Shown here piece after piece: positions 10,189 through 23,107 of a DNA stretch of 64,000 bases; the first letter of the stretch is position 1, and every line of letters begins with the position of its first letter. Made by a program: the position numbers and the translations under genes. A model generated the notes under the pieces. It searched no databases and had not been told where the DNA came from. It saw nothing but the letters and a program-made list of their open reading frames with translations. The stretch comes from Fusarium oxysporum f. sp. lycopersici 4287 (lineage: Eukaryota; Ascomycota; Sordariomycetes; Hypocreales; Nectriaceae). Where the stretch lies: NCBI RefSeq assembly GCF_000149955.1, contig NC_030989.1, positions 3,540,505 through 3,604,504 on the forward strand, read 5' to 3'.

Positions 10189-13100
10189 GTTGGAACAACA
10201 ACAGCAAAGTCAAATGGGAAAAAAGGACAACGCTCAAAAAAAAGACGATGGGAAAAGGGAGATGAAATAAGATTCTTGAGTAGGTATGCGAGAACGGGGA
10301 GATCAAAAAGGTTGATCAGCAATGGCACAACGTGGGTATTTGAGTCGTCAAGACGTGCCGTGGGTCCCTGAGTCGGATTGTCGCTCGGTCGGTCGGGGGT
10401 GTGATGCAGCGCTAGCAAGACTTTCTCCTAGTTAGGACAAGTAGTCGAGGTAGCTATGACGACTGAAGGTCTTGGGTCTTCAGGATCAGAGGGTCTTCAG
10501 GATGAAAGGGTGAGCCAGATCGAGTCGATCTGTAGGATATATATGGGGTTAAGACCCGTTGAGGGAATTGAGAAGTGGGAGCGAGGTTGAGAGAGAGATA
10601 ATCGAGAAGAAAGAGGCGAGGAAGGGCCACATATAAATTTAGACTGGACTGGCTGACCACCAGCGGCGATCCGAGCCCAAGGGCGTGTGTATTGTTTGCG
10701 AAGTCAATTGCTAAGCTGTCGCTATCGTTCCGTGGACCTGGTCTGGTCTGGCCTGGCCCACGCGGTAGTGTCATTTCCTCTCAATTCAGCCCTTTTTCAG
10801 GCTTCATGCAATCGTGACCACGGCCCAAGTCCAATGCCACGACGTTTCTTTTTTGCGAGCGGGGAGATGAGAGTCTCACTGTGTGATTGAACAGGGATCG
10901 ACGAACGCCAAAAGCTCTGGGCGCTACTGTTAATGCCTGTATCCTTTGTAGCCTGTACATGTGAGCTGGGATCACATTTGAGGTCTCCTCGGACCCTCGT
11001 GCGGTGTGTCATTTCCTTCACACCCCAAGCTCTCTTGTCTTGTACCGCGTCAAGCTGCAGAATTGATGGAGGCAGCGTGGGGAGTTTGCGGCAAAAGCTG
11101 TGCGTCCGGGGCTCCATTAGAACCATTGCGTGCTGACCAGGATCTGAGCATGCAATTGTCACTATCCCAATTCAGCTCCGCCAAAACTCCACCAACATTC
11201 GTGTCGTCTCCGTGGCGAGATCTCGTCTCTCAAAGAATGGTAGTCTCTCAGAGTTTGCATTTTGCGAGGCTTCTGATGCTTTGTGAGTAATAATGAGCGA
11301 AATGACAAAAGTCTGTGAATATTATGCGACCTTGCATTACCACGCTCAAAGTTCATGAAAAGAGAAAAATCCCTGCTAGATCTCGCGACGATATGGTCCC
11401 CGATTGCGCCATTCGATCTAAAGCCGTTAACAGTTTAGTTCCGCTTTCTAAGCGGCAGGCGTTATTCCCATTGCGGAATAGTGGAGTTGAAACCGCAGAA
11501 GCTTTGATGATGAAGTGAGATCATCATTGGATTAGAAATGGTCAATGAACTCATCCCATCGAGACACGGAGGAAATCGAGCGTGAAAGATGTTGTGAATT
11601 ACCATATTTATTGTGTAGCGTGTTGATATCCATTGCTTACAGTGGGTGAGGGCACTGATCAAGATCCTTCAGCCTTCAGGGACCTTCGGGGAGTTGGTCA
11701 GGTAGCTCAGGTACCCCTGTCTTGGAAGTTTATGTCGCCGTTACCGGCATGAGAGCTTTTTGTTCCATGCATGCTTCCATTCTCGGGGAGATGAGCTTTT
11801 GGACTCTCAAATTTCTCGTTCCTGTATTACGTCGTTTCGGTACCCTTTATTGGGAGTAATGCTGTATCAAAAATGGTCGCCCAGATGAAGACTTTTTCGC
11901 TGTCCAATCTCTTCAATGACCCAATATTCATCATGATGGCCTCATCGGCCCATACCCCAACTCCCCGTAACGCTTCGGCCCCACTCCCCTTTGCTACCGG
12001 TGCTAACGTCCCTGGCGTTACGGGACCTTGAATAACCTTCATCAGACTCGATATCACATCGCGAATGCCGGTATTGCTGCAGAACAAAGTCCACAATAAA
12101 GCAACAAATCTCTCATCTCCGAACTTTATCATGAAAGTCCAGAGCCCTCCATGTAGTCCAGAACTGCTTCTGGTGAGACTATTGCTCAACCATCACGACA
12201 CCCATGCTCTACGGCTGAGGATTCAAGATGGGTCCCTATTTTCGGGGAGTCCAGTAACAAGTGCACATCCATCCTCATTTGCCTGTTCGTCCATTCGTCA
12301 ATTTCCACCACCCCTGGTCCAGCGCCCAACCCATGCTGTCTCTCGAAGTGAGTGTGCACCGAGACAACTTAGTTTCCCAAGGCTGCGGTTGCGCGGTCAC
12401 ACATCAGGTCTAGACTCGAATAAACTACAGCTACTGTGAGTCAAAGAGGCTCTAGATTGACAGCTTGACCGTGATACATGTTGCCGATCTTCCGAGTCGT
12501 GTGTGAAGCTGCCAGCTCTCGATTAATAGCTTCAAGTTGCAAGTCGACGCACTGGCATGGTGCAATATGGCAAGCCCGAAATCTTATCTGACGCAATAGA
12601 CCCTTCCATATTGCTCATATTAGTGCGTTGCATGTGTCTTTTCTCATTTCAAGGTAACACGGATCTCCAATCTGGGCGATCGTGGCCGCGTGTTAGCTTG
12701 CTTCCCTCGCTGCAACAGAGACCATCGTAACACTCTCCGCGTAATACTCTCGGGCCATCGCTGGGTCGTCGGTCGTTTCCCGCCTCTTCTTACGAGATCG
12801 AAACAGATTTGTCCCGTGGTCGCCGGCTGCGTCTGCTGTTTCAGCTCAAAAATGGCCCCTTTTGTCCCCCACCCACGCAGGCACGCGAGCTGGGAGTAAC
12901 GTCGTTGACAGTCTCCCCCTTTGTCACTGCTGCATGTCTCATTGGATCCAACAAGAATCCATGCTCCGGACCATCGGGGCTCGCCCGACGGTCCAGCTTG
13001 CTTTTGGACGAATGATTTGATCAAGAAGCCAATGTACAGCCAAGGCCTCACCTCATCCCTCCCGCTCAGGATCATAAGCCTTCCGGCTTGGTCCCCCACG

Positions 13101-15824
13101 AAAGGCGACGCCTCCCGGCACAAAATCCGTCAACCCATCCATCTTGTTGTCTTGGCCATCTCGATAACAATTTGCCTTGGCGAACGTGGTGTTTGAGCTA
13201 ATGTAGATGAGGGTCAGGGGATTGCTATTGCAAGGCTGTCGTCGTCGGTCCTTCTGTTCCTTTGATGATCGAATTTGTCCATGCGTTGACGAATTTGCGA
13301 CAGTTTCAGGGTGCTGCACATCGCACTTTGCGATCCAGGTCCCATGGCGAATATTTCCAGATCTTGCGCGCCATCAGGTAAGCTTATCCAGCACTTTTTC
13401 TGCGCCCTAATCCATCTCGCTGCGGTTGGTGGGAGGAACAACCCAGATCTACCCTTGTCGTCCAGTTGGATGGTGGTGGTCTAGTGTCGGGGAGTGTGCA
13501 TTTGGATCCGTCTTAGCTCGGTGTGTTTTTGAGCGAGGTACGGTAGAGCTCACTCTCGTTGTACACGGTACTTGATCCCCTGCCAAGCGACTCCCACGTC
13601 TTCCTCTAGCGCAGCCGTTGCTTCTCCCGGGAATGCATCCTTCAAGCGGCGCCATCAAATGCACGCGAGCACATCCCGTTGTTCTGGGAGCTTGGCAAGG
13701 CACCTATTCGGCAATACGGCACACAACCCTGCCAGCGACTGCAAGGTTATCAAGACATAGTCGAGTTTATACGTGGGATTTGCATTTCCAACTCCAATTC
13801 AGACGTAATTAGGTTCAGTCGTGGTTGGTCGTGGGCTTGCGAGATTCGTTCTCTGATTGATTCGTCAAGGTTCCAATTGGGCACGACATTGTGAGCTGAA
13901 CCTCCACCTGCCACTATTGGTTATCGCCCGTGGAATCGAGACAGGTCATCGATCAAAGGTGGCAAGCCAGTAGACATCTCATCTCGATAGTCAATTGCGT
14001 CGAAAGCCACGGCGATGGTGAAAGACGGCCAGGCGAGTCTTTTCCATTTGTCGCGACAATGTTATTACGTCGATAGATGACAGGTCGATGTGATCGTCAG
14101 CGTGAATATCGGTCGGCTACTGGAGGTACCGTATGCTATGGGGCAACTGATCAACAATCTGGACAATCTAGATGTTCCCATGTCAGCAGAGTTCATTATG
14201 CTTAATTGCGTCGACCCACATACCACGTCCCTAGTGACATTCGGTATTCGTCCATCCCGGTCATCTTGTCGTGCCTCGGAGTTGCGTGTACGTGGTGTAG
14301 GTGCTGCTGTCGTGGGTCGACAGTCTCACAATGTTGATGTGAAGTTGGAAGAGAATTTTTCCCTCACGCGGCGCAAGGCGCGTCCAATTTCAGGACCGTC
14401 ATTTGTCCGTGACTTTATTTCGGGGAGTTCACGGGGAGTCGAGACTGCCGAGCCTCTCTCGGGGAGTTGGTGATGGGTGGAGACAGGTACAGAATTCTTG
14501 ATCCAGCCAAGGTGAATGGGACTGGGCACCAGAAATTGAGACAACCGAATGGACAGCGCGTCAAGAGTGGGAATAATACTTGAAGCCAATCTAAAGTTCG
14601 AAACTAATTGACTACTTGACGACATCTTGGTGGCGATCTGACTGATCATCAAGCCAAAGAGATGATTTTGGTATGAGTATCCATTGGTAGCCTCGTCGAG
14701 ACACATCACAAGGCCGCTCGTAGTCAGTTTGCGTTATCTCCTAGACAACTGGCGAGATTCTTAGTGTCAATCATGAGGTTTTTGGGCTGTTCTGCCATGC
14801 TGTCCCACGATAATCTTGAATCGCTGTACCTCAACAAAGCAGCGGAATGAGCAACAATCGCATTTGGCAAAATAAAGTCGGGTCGGCTATTCGGTATAAA
14901 TATACTAAAGCACATGCAGTCTGCATAAATCGTAATAGACGCATGTTAGCAAGGATATCGGAAAGCTTTATGTATTTGTGACTATTTCTTGGTGTTGACC
15001 TCATTGAGATAAAAGACTGTAGGGTAGCTCACTTATAATGGCTGTGAGTGGTAAAGATCCTATCCCAACCTATCATCTATGTCGTTTTGACCTTCTCTCT
15101 TTGTATGCTATTAGAAACAAAAGCATTCTCATCTCGATTATTTCTTGCGCATATGGTCTTGGTTGACGTACAGGAATGGCCCGTGATCAACCCATGTCCG
15201 GTTCAACGTGTGAAACTAAGTGTGAATCTACCAACAAAATGATTGCCTATATCTTTTCTGACATTTCTTACTTTCGATTTATCGGTTCTTCCACTCGCCT
15301 TGATCAAGTTCACACATAACCTGTAGTGGGATCATTGGGGTAAATCACTTGAGAGGTGAAGACAGCTCCGGCCGCATCACTGACCTGGAATGACATGTTC
15401 TAGCTTGAATAGAGCTTCGGCGACTGTGAGAATTATGGTCATGGTCAATAGCAAGTCGAAGCTAGATATGACTCCCTTGACTGCCTTTAAAATGTGTCAT
15501 AATATGCCTATTGTTTGAGTTCGGATAATCTAAGTCACACCGCAATTTGTCGACCACCCGAAATCGGAGTGAAGAAGAATAAATACGTCTTATTATTTCA
15601 GCTTCCACGCTGAACTGAAATACATTTTCACGACTCTGAAGACAGGGAAGCGATTCCAGTGACTCATTTTCCTGTCAAAAGGCGTCACCATTGCCATCCT
15701 TCCGATAACCGACATTTACCCATGTGTGACAATGATTCATCCACGTATCTCAAACTATTTTTCCCGATGCCATTTCTCGATGTGCCGAGTTTAACACCAT
15801 CTGAGAGACTTGAAAAACATTGAA
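10189..15824. other. 5.6 kb gene-empty region with dispersed CGGGGAGTTG motifs
   Basis: I could not find a convincing gene on either strand; the longest frames (for example 12644-13123 minus and 14326-14709 minus) have no family signature. The region carries repeated short motifs: CGGGGAGTTGG at 11687, 11957 (reverse) and 14460; CGGGGAGT at 12243, 13488, 14421 and 14432; and CGGGGAGATGAG at 10860 and 11784. It contains the sulfate permease promoter at its left end. No CYS3/MetR-type ATGNNNNCAT palindrome was seen in the first 600 bp upstream of the permease. Confidence 0.6.
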
Positions 15825-16960
15825 ATGGCGGATTTTGTCAAGGTCTACACGACCGTGCCAAAGCAGCTCTTGGCGCTCTTGACTAATCAATTGCCCTACT
15901 CGCTACCCCTCCTTCGACGCCTTCAGTTTACCAAGTTTGAAAATGGTCTACGAGAGACAGCAAGAGTAATACTGGCAGCGGAATCTCAACTTGAGGATGG
16001 GTTAGACTTTCCGAAGAGATTCACTGCGGCATACATCGATGTCGGCGGTGGCCCTGATACGCAAACGTGGATCTACTCGACACTCGAGCATCCAAATGAT
16101 GCCGACCCCAAAGACACGGCCGTCTATGAGAAGCAACTTCATAAAATAATCGAGGAGAGTGTCGTCACAGCAAAGGCACATGGGCGCTCCCTCGTTTATG
16201 GCGAGGCTGTCTTGGTCGGAACATTGCACGACTCAGTCCGAGATCTACTCTACAAGACAGGTCGCGTTCAAGCTCGTGAAACAGGGGCATATGACAAATG
16301 GCTTTTCAAGTACGAGGATCTACCAAAGGATGAAACAGCTTTACCCGAGGGTATGCATTGGGGAACGGCGACTGACGACGATTGCCGAGTTGTCATCTCC
16401 CGAACAAATATCCCGAGAACAGTGTAAGTCTGATTTTAGCCGATCGGAACATTGGCTGACGCCCTATAGGCAAGTCCTCAGACGCATGCCAAGCTTGGTA
16501 ATCAAGCTCGACGACGGAGCGCCTGTCTCCTGGGCTTTTCTGGGTAAGTTCCCTCGAGCCTAGATCATGTGGCTCAACTCTAATTCGACTTAGGGTTCGA
16601 TGGCTCACTAATCAGCCTTCACTGCGAGGTACGTATCATATGACTTCAAGGCACAATATGAAGCTGATTATGAGTTAGGAACCGTATCGTCGACGTGGTC
16701 TTGCCAAGACACTTGCTGCGAAGTTGTTTCGTGAAAAGTCTCTTGACTTTGCTGACGATGGCTGGTGTTCTGCTGATGTGGCGCCAGACAATGATGGAAG
16801 TCGAGGAATGTGCAAGAGACTGAACGGAAAGCCGACCTGGAGGGTTTCATGGTAAGTCTTCGTGACATTGTCATGGGGTTTGTGAGCTGATTATCTTAGG
16901 GTGTTGTTGTTTGTCGGAGAGAAGCCGCCAAATGAAACCAATGGTACCAAGAACGCATGA
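15825..16960 (+). CDS. GNAT-family N-acetyltransferase
   Basis: The product is a GCN5-related N-acetyltransferase, probably cytosolic, that uses acetyl-CoA on an unknown acceptor. Exons 15825-16423, 16470-16543, 16594-16628, 16679-16851 and 16900-16960 join in frame to 313 residues. The acetyl-CoA binding motif A appears at residues 236-246 (EEPYRRRGLAK), preceded by the beta strands PSLVIKLDDGAPVSWAFLG and DGSLISLHCE. The catalytic core is therefore in the C-terminal half. The first 200 residues form an N-terminal domain of the kind seen in FR47/glycine-N-acyltransferase-like proteins. The first true ATG is at 15825; an upstream TTG is not a likely start. It has no obvious functional neighbour. 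Confidence 0.85.
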
Positions 16961-18292
16961 TGGACTCTGGGAGTTCTTGAGCGAGCAAAAGATTTCTCTG
17001 GACGAATGCTAGGTGCATGGGTCACAGGCTTAGTGCCCAGGAACTGAACTTTTGTTGAAAACAGGCTCGGATAGACGGTGCAAATACACGGCTGAGAAGA
17101 GTGCAGAGTATGGAGAGAAGATAGAATGAGGCCAGCATCCCAATCAATTTTCGCATTCTGGCTGAATTAGTCATGCTGCCACGCTATGATGCATGCTACT
17201 GAATCGTCATTCACCCCGGACTGCGCTCAGTCTTCTATGAGACGTATCGGTGCTTATAGGATACGCAGGGTTCACTTGAGGAACTTTTCTGTAACAAGGG
17301 ATTGTAGCGAAGACCCGCAATCGCGTACAATATCCATTGTTGATCTCGGATATTTTCAGACGATCGATCCGTTATCTTGGTTGAGCATTCAGGCTAAACA
17401 TGTCCCATGGCGGTTGTCAGCCTCAAATCCTGAATTACTCTAAATTCAATCAAGATGCAACCGATTTGTAGCATGTATAAATATATTTGGGTCAGATCTA
17501 CTGTGATTGACGTATGGAGTTGTATTCGGGTATTTGAGTTTTGAGAATAGCCTGATATCTGGTATTATCCGTGAAACGTGAAACTTGGGCCACATGGTTC
17601 TAGCTTAGGTATGCCAAGTTTCAGGTTGAGGATGCTGCCGTTTGCCGATGCTGGTTACAAAATACGGCTGTTACCTCGTTTCAACTGAAATTAATTGTGG
17701 AACGTGAGGTTAAAAGAGCGGATTTGAGCCGGAATAGTTGCCGTGGATTTATTGATAGAGACGATATTCTACTGACCTTGGTTGACGATATCAAGTGCAG
17801 CGACTTCTCTATGCCAAGATTCAATATATCTTAGTCAAAACTTATCTCATGTACCATCAATAATGTTCGATTCTTGGTAAAAATACCATTTGTAGATCTG
17901 AAACTTGGAACATGACGAGGCTGAGCGGAAAGCATGAATATTCGCTTGGCATCTAGATCTAATCGACCCACCATCAGCTCAACGCATTAAAATCACCATC
18001 TCCCGGAAACATCAAAACAATCGTCCAATGGACGGAAAAAATCGAGCCTCGTCCCTCCTTCATTAAACGTCAAATCATTGTCCGATCGGGAAAACGGGCC
18101 GGCCCCACAAGTTGTTTCAGACCAAGCAACACCACATGTTTATTCGAAACAATAGTACGAAGCGATATAACAAGGGTCTTCTTTTCTATATCTATACCAA
18201 CAACTTCGCAGCAATGGCAGAGAGAATCATCCTTCAACTCAACACTCGTTTTCTATTCTAACACACTCTTTTTTCTCTTCAAATCATTCATC
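16961..18292. other. Intergenic region upstream of the xylanase
   Basis: No gene was recognised. It is AT-rich from 17450 to 18000. One GGCTAA hexamer at 17392-17397 fits the XlnR/Xyr1 activator site of fungal xylanase promoters, but a single copy 900 bp upstream is weak evidence. Confidence 0.45.
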
Positions 18293-19247
<955 letters not shown>

Positions 19248-19490
19248 CACTGGCGCTAACGAGCCCTGCCAATAAGTCTAAGCACAAACCTTCCAAGCAA
19301 GAGCCTGGTGCCAATGTAAGCATTCTCCCCTTCACAACCTAGCTGACTCTTGGATACTGACTTCAGCAGTGCGCTTCTATTTACGGACGATGTGGTGGCC
19401 AGAGCTGGACTGAAGCTACCTGATGTCATCGGAGCTGCAAGCGTGCCAGTGGTACTTCCAGAGCTTCAACGACAGGATCACGGGTGATTT
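19248..19490 (+). pseudogene. Broken CBM1 cellulose-binding module of the xylanase
   Basis: Past the xylanase stop, another frame reads a typical linker (SPANKSKHKPSKQEPGAN) up to an intron at 19316-19366 (GTAAGC..TTCAG). Splicing joins it to QCASIYGRCGGQSWTEAT, the start of a fungal CBM1 domain. That frame then meets TGA at 19421-19423 where a Cys codon is expected, and the tail residues WYFQSF lie in yet another frame, with the last Cys of the fold replaced. At least two frame changes and one nonsense codon therefore separate the module from the enzyme. Mutational loss is the simplest reading; sequencing error is the alternative. Confidence 0.75.
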
Positions 19491-19705
19491 GGAGTTAGAG
19501 TTGAGGAGATCGTATTCTTTCATACCCATTGCTTCTCGCCCTTTAGTAGAGAAGTGGTGGCGTGTATATACTTGATGTATAAATTTCTTGCTTGAATATC
19601 TCCACAGGGTATCCAGTGACAGTCGATCTGTGACGGTTAATCGTGTTCAGAGAGCAGTTAGAACCATGTGGTCGTTTTGCTCAGCGCCACTGCGGTGCCG
19701 CTATC

Positions 19706-19785
19706 AGCCTAAGAGTCTACTAAGACTATCCTAAAGTATCCTAATATATTCTAAATCTACCTAAACACTTTTATTACTTAGGATC
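19706..19785. repeat. CCTAA-rich tract left of the HNH gene
   Basis: About 80 bp contain eight irregularly spaced CTAA/CCTAA words, including TATCCTAAAGTATCCTAATA. A related tract lies in the opposite orientation at about 21400-21510, on the other side of the HNH gene, and a third at 26705-26770. Confidence 0.6.
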
Positions 19786-19862
19786 AAAATCTGAAGGTTT
19801 TTACCATCCCACAGCTATCATAAATCCTCTATATTCATGACTCACTACAGGCTATAGAAATG

Positions 19863-21160
19863 TCATTCCATATCTGGAGGGTGAAAACTATGCTCTTTGT
19901 CAAACCTCGCCTGGTTCTGAACCCACTGCATCACCTTGTCATCGAAAGTCCCATTCGAAAGCAACTGCGAAGTTCCGGTAGCACCGCTCAGGGCCGTGAT
20001 GAGTATACAGCCCCATTGCATGCCAATCATATCCTTGAAACGAGATACGTCCTCATTACCAATTCGTATATGAATAAGCCTTCCTGAACAGAGAGGTGCT
20101 CCGTCACTTGTAGTGGCCTGAAGCCTTAGTTCATTGCTAGCCATAGGTGGGGGATTCCCGGAGGCATGGAACCGGTCGATCCCGTCCAACCATTCTTCCA
20201 GATCATGTCCTGTACCGGTGTTGAAGGTATCAATCTGTTGTCCGAACCAGCGTTTGGTCTGAGGCATCCACCGGAACTCCAAAATCACATTTGACTCATT
20301 ACTTCCTAGAGATTGCACTTCCAGGCATCTGAATGCGAAGTACCCTTTGGGCCACCAGCTGTATACCTGGGGGTAAAGAGAGATCATATTCCATGTCTTA
20401 TCGGACTCCCCTGGCTCATCTCGGTTGTGCAGGTAGCGAGTACGATTTGCGAATTCGTTCCCGACCATGAAGGTTTGATTAGGCCCCAGATCGAATGTTC
20501 TGTCGATGTGCTCCTGAGTATCATTCCAAGCAAATGGTGCGATATGGTATGCATTCGGATTCATTTCTCCAGTGACCACGCAAGCATTACCGTTGCGCGC
20601 CAGAAATTTAGTTTGTTCGGCGAAGTCTATATTGTGTTTGTTGATTCTGGGTGGCTCGATGGCCTGGAGTTCAAGGGTGGATTCCGACTTGACTTCAAAA
20701 GAGGTCGTCTCGTCAATATCCCTTCTGGTACTGCGGTGTGATGCTGTGCTTGGGCATGCGATAGACAGCTGGCCAAGTTGACCAGGAACGAAAGTCGCAC
20801 GGTGTCGTTTGCGTAAATGTCGAAGATCTTAATGGTTTTTAGCTGACCGCGTACTATTCATAGAGTAGCTGGCTTACAATACTTGCACGAAGGCGAGATA
20901 GAATCAATGCATCTCTGCATTTCGAAATTGCAAATCTTTAGTGGCATTAACTCATCTGGCCCAAAAAGCAACAGCGGGATGGTCATGATTGCTGCGACAT
21001 GCCCGGCACGGAGACAGAAGTCTTCTGATCCTGCCCGACAGCATCTTTGGATAATATATTGGATAGTCTTCGCGTGTTGAATTCTTTCATCAATTTCTTC
21101 TAGTGGAAGAAGATGGGCTGGTTGATGGTTCGGTTGTCTGGTCCGTACTGAGCAGATCAT
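19863..21160 (-). CDS. HNH nuclease-domain protein (HNH_2-like) with an altered third motif residue
   Basis: This is a fungal protein with a degenerate HNH endonuclease domain and unknown biological role. Exons 20878-21160 and 19863-20827 (intron 20828-20877) join in frame to 415 residues from the ATG at 21160. The domain starts at CVVTG (177-181), with the first His in NAYHIAPF (His189) and the Asn in WNMISLYPQVYSWW (Asn241). In related fungal proteins, as I recall them, the last motif His lies where this protein has Tyr250, so nuclease activity may be lost. The C-terminal half, GYFAFRCLEVQ onward, matches the conserved region of this family. The gene stands alone between two CTAA-rich tracts. 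A longer 5' end with another exon cannot be excluded. Confidence 0.72.
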
Positions 21161-21990
21161 GGTGGGTTTCTTGTATGTCGAGGTGAAAATCTGAAAGCTC
21201 AAAACTGTATCAATCTGTAAGGTACAATTACAATCAATTGATTGTCAAGAGTCTCGACATCAATAAAGACTTCAAGCTCAGTAGTTGCAAGATGAAAGCC
21301 GAGTGGAAAGCCTCCAGCACAGGATTTGTTCTTTTGAGTTCATCACGAATAAAGTATGTCTCCTAATAAATCTGTAACATAACTTTATCTTAAGAATCCA
21401 CTAAACGTGATAGAGCCTGCCATCAAGCAGCAAGAAAGCTTAGGATCCGTATCCTAAAGGATACAAAGATTTAGGTAAATTTAGTGTAGACTTAGGAAGC
21501 CCTTAGATTAGTAGCTTTTGTCATTTGGGATAAGGCCATACGTTCTCTTGCCTCCACCAGTATTCATGCAAGGTCCAACACTGATCAATATCAATTGGTA
21601 GCTCAGCTATAAATTTAGAGGTTCGAAGCGGGTGATGTCCTGTCCCGCGCCGGCTTGAAACACGGCCCCGCTTTGGTCCGGCCTCGTCCGGACTCTTCTC
21701 CGTGTAATATTCAAGCTACCAGGCGATGAAAAGTCAGGTATTTCTACCAGAATTCTTCAACTAAAATTTTTGTGCTGTGTAGTTTAATAGAATTTCTTCC
21801 GCTCATCATATTCCGCTCTGTTGTAATGGTGAACGTTAGTGCTCCCTCCAAATGACGAACGGACAGGAGAGGTATGAAGTCATCAAGATGCAACCCAATT
21901 AAACCCATCGATTTCTCGCACTTTGCAGAAAACTCAGCTGCATTTCAACTCATACACATCCTTACGATATTAACTCAGTGTTAAAACATC
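21161..21990. other. Intergenic region between the HNH and six-hairpin genes
   Basis: This divergent promoter region has no other gene. It includes the CTAA-rich tract described separately and a GC-rich patch at 21645-21700. Confidence 0.5.
21400..21510. repeat. TTAGG/CCTAA-rich tract right of the HNH gene, with a hairpin
   Basis: The tract contains TTAGGATC, the near-perfect palindrome GTATCC-TAAA-GGATAC at about 21449-21464, and several TTAG words. Its reverse complement (CCTAAGTCTACACTAAATTT and following) resembles the left tract at 19706-19785, so the two form a loose inverted pair around the HNH gene. Confidence 0.55.
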
Positions 21991-23107
21991 ATGTCTGGTG
22001 AAGATGCAACCCGTCGCTTCACAAGAGCGATGCACCAAGTCTACGGCGACTTTGACAAAGACGCTGATACCTGGAGCCCTCCCGATAACCCGGGCGCTGG
22101 CGGCCATAAAGGGCGGTACCTTTGGACAGATGCTTTCGGAGTCGTCAACTTCATCACGCTCTATGAAGAGACGACAGACAACAAGTATCTCACCCTGGCC
22201 AAGCGCCTTGTTCAGACTGTGCACGACGTCTTAGGCCGCACGAGGGACGGTACATCTAGTCTGCCGGGCGCAACCGATGCAGAACCACTCAAAGGTGGCT
22301 TGAGAATTGGAAAAGAGCGTGAGGCAGGGAGCGATGGGGATGGACAGTATCATCACTATCTGACTCTCTGGATGTTTGCTCTCAATCGCCTTTCCTGGGC
22401 CACTCAGGACTCATCTTTCAATGACTTGGCCATCCAACTTGCCAAAGCTATCCATCCAAAGTTCTGCTTCCAGTCTTCGGGTGGACTCAAAATGGTCTGG
22501 AAGATCTCCGTGGATATGAACAAGGTTCTCGTCCCCACCGAAGGGCATCTCGACGCTGCGGCCGGATTTGTGGTCTACAGAATGCTCCAAGAGACAGCAG
22601 TGCAACAGGGTCGGAAGGACCAGCTTCTTAAGCAAGAAATCAGCGACTATGAGGAAGTAATGGACCAAAGAGGCTCAATGTATCCCAGCGGTGACCCATT
22701 GGATCTCGGTATGGGTTTATGGACCTGCCACTTCTATCCCCACGAGGATTGGTCGCAGAATTTTACGCAACAAGCGATGGATCTAGTCGACGACCTGCTT
22801 GATGGTAAAGCCACGGATATGAGCGGAAGCGCTTCCAAGAGACTAGCTTTCAGAGAGTTTGGCGCCTGTTTGGGAGTCCAGTGTGTTGAGCCTGATGAGC
22901 CATTGAAGGAACAGGTCAGTACACTGATCGACTTTTGGGAGGAGCATATCCACCAGCATGATGGAGATGGCTTGAAGCCAATTTCACAGGTCATGTATGC
23001 GGCGGCAGTTATTCCTGGAGGTAAGTTAATTTGGAGCGAGGTATGGGAAAGCTTGTTGACCGAGTCTAGCATTTCGGAGAGGCTTCATTGCTGGTAGCGA
23101 GCCATAA
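21991..23107 (+). CDS. Probable six-hairpin (alpha/alpha-toroid) enzyme, function unknown
   Basis: The protein is long, all-helical and soluble, of the kind annotated as six-hairpin glycosidase-like in fungi; its substrate is unknown. One intron (23021-23069) near the end gives exons 21991-23020 and 23070-23107, 355 residues ending PGAFRRGFIAGSEP. Without splicing the frame would end in an unrelated tail. Repeated helical-hairpin segments are visible: GRYLWTDAFGVVNF followed by YLTLAKRLVQTVHDVLG, YHHYLTLWMFALNRLS, and DPLDLGMGLWTCHFYPHE. There is no signal peptide. A His- and Trp-rich inner face is consistent with a sugar-binding toroid, but I see no catalytic motif that I can name. The assignment rests on general fold pattern rather than a signature. 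Confidence 0.7.

Noticed and set aside
11630..11660. Possible mimp (miniature impala) terminal repeat, from the word CAGTGGGTG
   Set aside because: The following bases do not match the mimp inverted repeat as I recall it, and no partner end was seen.
12644..13123. A 159-residue minus-strand frame in the gene-empty region
   Set aside because: No family signature, no joining exons, and several overlapping frames of similar length on the other strand.
15810..15824. Upstream start for the acetyltransferase
   Set aside because: The codon at 15810 is TTG; the first ATG is at 15825.
19700..19790. Interstitial telomere repeat
   Set aside because: The CCTAA words are irregularly spaced and lack the CCCTAA hexamer periodicity of telomeric DNA.
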